This document shows, piece after piece, positions 6,796 to 9,099 of a stretch of DNA of 9,099 nucleotides; within the stretch, counting starts at the first letter, position 1, and every line of letters starts with the position of its first letter. The DNA is from Ruminococcaceae bacterium UBA737 (GTDB lineage: Bacteria > Bacillota > Clostridia > Oscillospirales > Acutalibacteraceae), in contig DBKZ01000024.1 in the NCBI GenBank assembly GCA_002297415.1, positions 2,540-11,638 of the forward strand. The letters are read 5' to 3'. The translations under genes and the position numbers were made by a program. The notes below the pieces were generated by a model, which was not told the origin of the DNA, made no database searches, and saw nothing but the letters and a program-made list of their open reading frames with translations.

Positions 6796-7941
6796 ATGCC
6801 GAATCAGAATATAAAGAAAAAAAAGAAAAGCGTTGTCCAAAAAGGAAAGCTTGATATAACATTTCTTTCTTTTGTTCTTTTGCTTCTCACAATCGGTCTT
6901 GTTATGCTCTTTTCGGCAAGCTATGCCTATTCTTATGAATACTATCAGAACAGCTATAAGTTTATTTCCCGTCAGGCGGCTTTCGCCGCGGTCGGGCTGT
7001 GCCTGATGTTTTTTATTTCAAAAATCGATTATCATTTCTGGCGCAAATTCGCTTGGGCGATTTTTCTTATTTCAACCTTGCTTCTAATAGTTTTGCTTGC
7101 TCTGCCGCCGATGGTCAGCGGTATGGATGTAAAGCGCTGGATAGTTATCGGACCGCTTAACTTTCAGCCGTCCGAAATAGCGAAATTTTCGATAATTTTG
7201 CTTTTCTCGTCTTTAATTGCCGCTCATCAGCATGAAATGAAGGGCTTTAAATTCATTCTTTTCTTAGGACTTATTTTAGCCTTTACATGCGGACTTATAG
7301 TGCTTGAGCCGCATGTTTCCGCAACGGTGCTTGTATTCGCAATAGGTGTTACATTGCTTTTTATCGGCGGAATGCAGAAAAGGTGGATTATAGGCGGTAT
7401 AGGCGCAGGAGCGGGCGCTGTAGCCCTCGCTTTTGCAACCAATGTTATAAGCTACGGCTCAAGCCGAATTAAATATTGGCGCGACCCTTGGCTTGACGCA
7501 ACCGGCAAAGGCTTTCAGACAATTCAGTCGCTTCTTGCTATCGGCTCGGGCGGAATTCTCGGAAGAGGAATAGGGCAGTCAAGGCAAAAGTATCTTTGGG
7601 TTCCCGAGCCTCATAATGACTTTATATTTTCAATAGTCTGCGAAGAACTTGGGCTGGTTGGAGCTATAGTGATAATTCTTCTTTTCGCTTTGCTTGTATG
7701 GCGTGGATTTACAATAGCCATGCGCTGTCCCGATAAATTCGGTTCGCTTTTGGCTATAGGTCTTACCTTTCAGGTCGGTCTTCAGGCAATGCTTAATATT
7801 TGGGTTGTAACCAATACAATTCCGAATACGGGAATAAGCTTGCCGTTTTTCAGCTACGGCGGCTCTTCGCTCGTTATTCTTCTTGCCGAAATGGGAATAG
7901 TCCTTTCGGTTTCAAGAAGCGCGGATATTGAAAAAGTTTAA
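6796..7941 (+). CDS. ftsW: FtsW/SpoVE-type SEDS peptidoglycan glycosyltransferase
   Basis: SEDS proteins polymerise lipid II into glycan strands in partnership with a class B PBP. The 381 residues start with a lysine-rich cytoplasmic tail (KKKKKS, 8-12) and continue as a polytopic protein with roughly ten hydrophobic segments. Motifs seen are KRWI...FQPSEIAK (113-130), EPHVSAT (171-177), the extracellular loop ending PEPHNDFIF (270-278), where D275 corresponds to the catalytic aspartate of FtsW/RodA, EELGLVG (283-289), and PNTGISLPFFSYGGSSL (343-359). AGGAGG at 6780-6785 is the strongest Shine-Dalgarno site in the window, 10 nt from the ATG. Its place between mraY and murG fits ftsW or spoVE rather than rodA. 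Sequence alone does not separate the division (FtsW) role from a sporulation (SpoVE) role. Confidence 0.93.
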   Translation: MPNQNIKKKKKSVVQKGKLDITFLSFVLLLLTIGLVMLFSASYAYSYEYYQNSYKFISRQAAFAAVGLCLMFFISKIDYHFWRKFAWAIFLISTLLLIVLLALPPMVSGMDVKRWIVIGPLNFQPSEIAKFSIILLFSSLIAAHQHEMKGFKFILFLGLILAFTCGLIVLEPHVSATVLVFAIGVTLLFIGGMQKRWIIGGIGAGAGAVALAFATNVISYGSSRIKYWRDPWLDATGKGFQTIQSLLAIGSGGILGRGIGQSRQKYLWVPEPHNDFIFSIVCEELGLVGAIVIILLFALLVWRGFTIAMRCPDKFGSLLAIGLTFQVGLQAMLNIWVVTNTIPNTGISLPFFSYGGSSLVILLAEMGIVLSVSRSADIEKV

Positions 7942-7965
7942 TTTTATTATAATGGGGAGAAATAT

Positions 7966-9075
7966 ATGCACATTCTTTTCGCCGGCGGCGGAACCGCCGG
8001 ACATATAAATCCTGCTTTGGCCGTTGCGGGCTTTATTAAATCAAAGCATCCGGACGCTAAAATCAGCTATATCGGAACTCCCGATAAGCTTGAGTCGGTG
8101 CTTGTTCCGCAAAAGGGCTATGATTTTTACCCGATAGAGGTCGCAGGATTTCAAAGAAAAATATCACTTAAAAATATCGGCAGAAATATTGACGCGGTTA
8201 AAAAGGTTTTCACCTCTTCATCAGAATCTAAAAGGCTTTTAAAGGAGCTTAAGCCCGATATTGTTATGGGAACGGGAGGATATGTTAGCGGACCCGTTTT
8301 AAGAGAGGCGGCAAAATTAGGCTTTAAAACCGCTATCCATGAGCAGAACGCTTTTCCCGGAGTTACTACTAAAATGCTTGCAAACCGTGTAGACGCCGTT
8401 ATGCTCGCTATGAAGGATGCGGAAAAGTATTTAAAACTGAATAAAACTCCTGTTATTACGGGAAATCCCGTAAGAGAAGAGCTGTTAAGCATTGATAAAA
8501 AGACCGCAAGAGAAAAATTGGGACTTACGGATGACAGACCGCTTATTCTTTCTTTCGGCGGCTCTCTAGGAGCAAGACCGATAAACGAGGCAGTCGAGGA
8601 GCTTATAAAATGGCATAATAACACCCATAAGTTTTACCATATTCACGCAACCGGCAAAACAGGGTATTCAGTTATGATGAACAGGCTTAAAAGCTCCGGT
8701 GTGACTTTAAGCGAAGAAATAGATATAAGAGAATATATAAACGATATGGATGTCTGCATGGCGGCGGCGGATATCGTTATATGCAGAGCCGGCGCTATTA
8801 CATTAAGTGAGCTTGAGGCATGCGCTAAGCCGTCCGTACTTATTCCGTCTCCTTATGTTGCGGAAAATCATCAGTATCACAATGCTATGGCTCTTAAAAG
8901 ACGGGGAGCGGCAGAGGTTATTGAAGAAAAGGATTTAAGCGGGAAAAAACTTATTTCGGAAATTTCTTCTGTTATTGAAAACAAGGATAAATTAAAGAAA
9001 ATGTCCGAGGCGGCTAAGAAAATGGCTATTTTGGACGCAAACGAGCGAATTTACAATGTCCTTATGGGACTTTGA
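7966..9075 (+). CDS. murG: MurG, lipid II synthase (GlcNAc transferase)
   Basis: MurG is a peripheral membrane GT-B glycosyltransferase (family GT28) that transfers GlcNAc from UDP-GlcNAc to lipid I on the cytoplasmic face. The 369-residue length is normal. The N-terminal acceptor domain has AGGGTAGHINPALAV (6-20), GTGGYVSGP (102-110) and HEQNAFPG (125-132). The linker region has ITGNPVR (164-170). The C-terminal donor domain has SFGGSLGARPIN (196-207), HATGKTGY (227-234), and CRAGAITLSELEACAKPSVLIP (within 273-294), which includes the nucleotide-sugar contacts. AENHQYHNA (299-307) follows. GGGGAGA ends 5 nt before the ATG. The stop codon at 9073-9075 lies inside the inverted repeat at the right edge. 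Genes often found next, such as murB and divIB/ftsQ, are outside the window or not in this cluster. Confidence 0.97.
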   Translation: MHILFAGGGTAGHINPALAVAGFIKSKHPDAKISYIGTPDKLESVLVPQKGYDFYPIEVAGFQRKISLKNIGRNIDAVKKVFTSSSESKRLLKELKPDIVMGTGGYVSGPVLREAAKLGFKTAIHEQNAFPGVTTKMLANRVDAVMLAMKDAEKYLKLNKTPVITGNPVREELLSIDKKTAREKLGLTDDRPLILSFGGSLGARPINEAVEELIKWHNNTHKFYHIHATGKTGYSVMMNRLKSSGVTLSEEIDIREYINDMDVCMAAADIVICRAGAITLSELEACAKPSVLIPSPYVAENHQYHNAMALKRRGAAEVIEEKDLSGKKLISEISSVIENKDKLKKMSEAAKKMAILDANERIYNVLMGL

Positions 9076-9098
9076 GTCCTAGTGTGACAGGACTCGAA
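9071..9098 (+). other. Inverted repeat (hairpin) overlapping the end of murG
   Basis: TTTGAGTCCT (9071-9080) is complementary to AGGACTCGAA (9089-9098): ten pairs with one G-U, including seven consecutive perfect pairs, around an 8-nt loop. The left arm includes the murG stop codon. On the + strand this could be the stem of an intrinsic terminator, but the window ends before any T-run could be seen. The right arm also matches a tRNA T-loop on the minus strand, so the pairing may be incidental to a tRNA gene there. Confidence 0.45.
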
Positions 9099-9099
9099 C
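9079..9099 (-). tRNA. Possible 3' part of a minus-strand tRNA, cut by the window edge
   Basis: Read on the minus strand, bases 9099-9092 give G-TTCGAGT, matching the T-loop consensus (TTCGA, with G53 able to pair with C61). CCTGT could be the 3' T-stem, CACACTA the 3' acceptor strand, and G the discriminator base. No CCA is encoded after it. The 5' T-stem, anticodon and acceptor 5' strand would lie beyond 9099, so neither the cloverleaf nor the amino acid can be determined. The match is short and could be chance. Confidence 0.25.

Noticed and set aside
7306..7326. FtsW motif EPHVSAT with histidine where many FtsW/RodA proteins have aspartate (PDxGT)
   Set aside because: Forms like EPHxSxT are, to my knowledge, common in Clostridial FtsW proteins, and the catalytic aspartate (D275) is intact, so this is not a sign of inactivation.
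7928..7953. TTGAAA (7928-7933) and a perfect TATAAT (7948-7953) just before murG
   Set aside because: The spacing is only 14 nt, shorter than the usual 16-18, and the -10 abuts the Shine-Dalgarno site of murG, leaving almost no leader. Likely AT-rich spacer coincidence.
8151..8624. 157-codon open frame on the minus strand inside murG
   Set aside because: It is antisense to conserved MurG motifs and its Ser/Phe/Ala-rich composition is what the complement of this gene gives. No independent coding evidence.
1..9099. Search for mobile elements, CRISPR arrays, defence or biosynthetic genes, frameshifts or truncated genes
   Set aside because: Genes fill nearly the whole window, all full length, co-directional and of expected family. 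No transposase, repeat array or foreign-looking segment was seen, so no novel system is claimed.

Overview
The window is one contiguous stretch of a division and cell wall (dcw) gene cluster. All eight recognisable genes lie on the + strand, in the order mraZ, rsmH, ftsL-like, a PASTA-bearing class B penicillin-binding protein (spoVD/pbpB type), murE, mraY, ftsW/spoVE, murG. Gene order, PASTA domains on the class B PBP, the meso-diaminopimelate signature in MurE, purine-rich Shine-Dalgarno sites and use of TTG starts all point to a Firmicute. Protein flavour (for example the Cys-rich C-terminal part of RsmH and the insertion before the PBP active serine) suggests class Clostridia, probably near the Oscillospirales/Ruminococcaceae. 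That placement is inference from family resemblance, not a database match.

Layout. Bases 1-35 hold the end of the mraZ leader, with a Shine-Dalgarno site and possibly the edge of an MraZ-binding region. mraZ (36-461) and rsmH (465-1385) are 3 nt apart. The ftsL-like gene (about 1411-1881) follows closely. A 113-nt AT-rich gap (1882-1994), the longest in the window, contains a hairpin that could be a weak terminator or attenuator. The PBP gene (1995-4247) is followed after 44 nt by murE (4292-5728, TTG start), then mraY (5731-6771), ftsW (6796-7941) and murG (7966-9075) with gaps of 2, 24 and 24 nt. The last 24 nt after murG form a strong inverted repeat that also looks like the T-arm of a minus-strand tRNA cut off by the window edge.

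How the genes work together. MurE adds the third stem-peptide residue to UDP-MurNAc-dipeptide. MraY transfers the finished UDP-MurNAc-pentapeptide to undecaprenyl phosphate (lipid I), and MurG adds GlcNAc (lipid II). The SEDS protein FtsW polymerises glycan and its partner PBP cross-links it, with the bitopic FtsL-like protein as a divisome scaffold. MraZ is the usual cluster regulator, and RsmH methylates 16S rRNA. MurF and MurD, often encoded next to murE/mraY and between mraY and ftsW, are not here and must be elsewhere if the pathway is complete.

I see no mobile element, CRISPR array, prophage gene or unknown protein-coding gene, and no evidence for a new biological system. The points worth a second look are small: the missing mur genes, the likely redox cysteines in the PBP, the ftsL-PBP hairpin, the structure at the right edge, and start-codon corrections.
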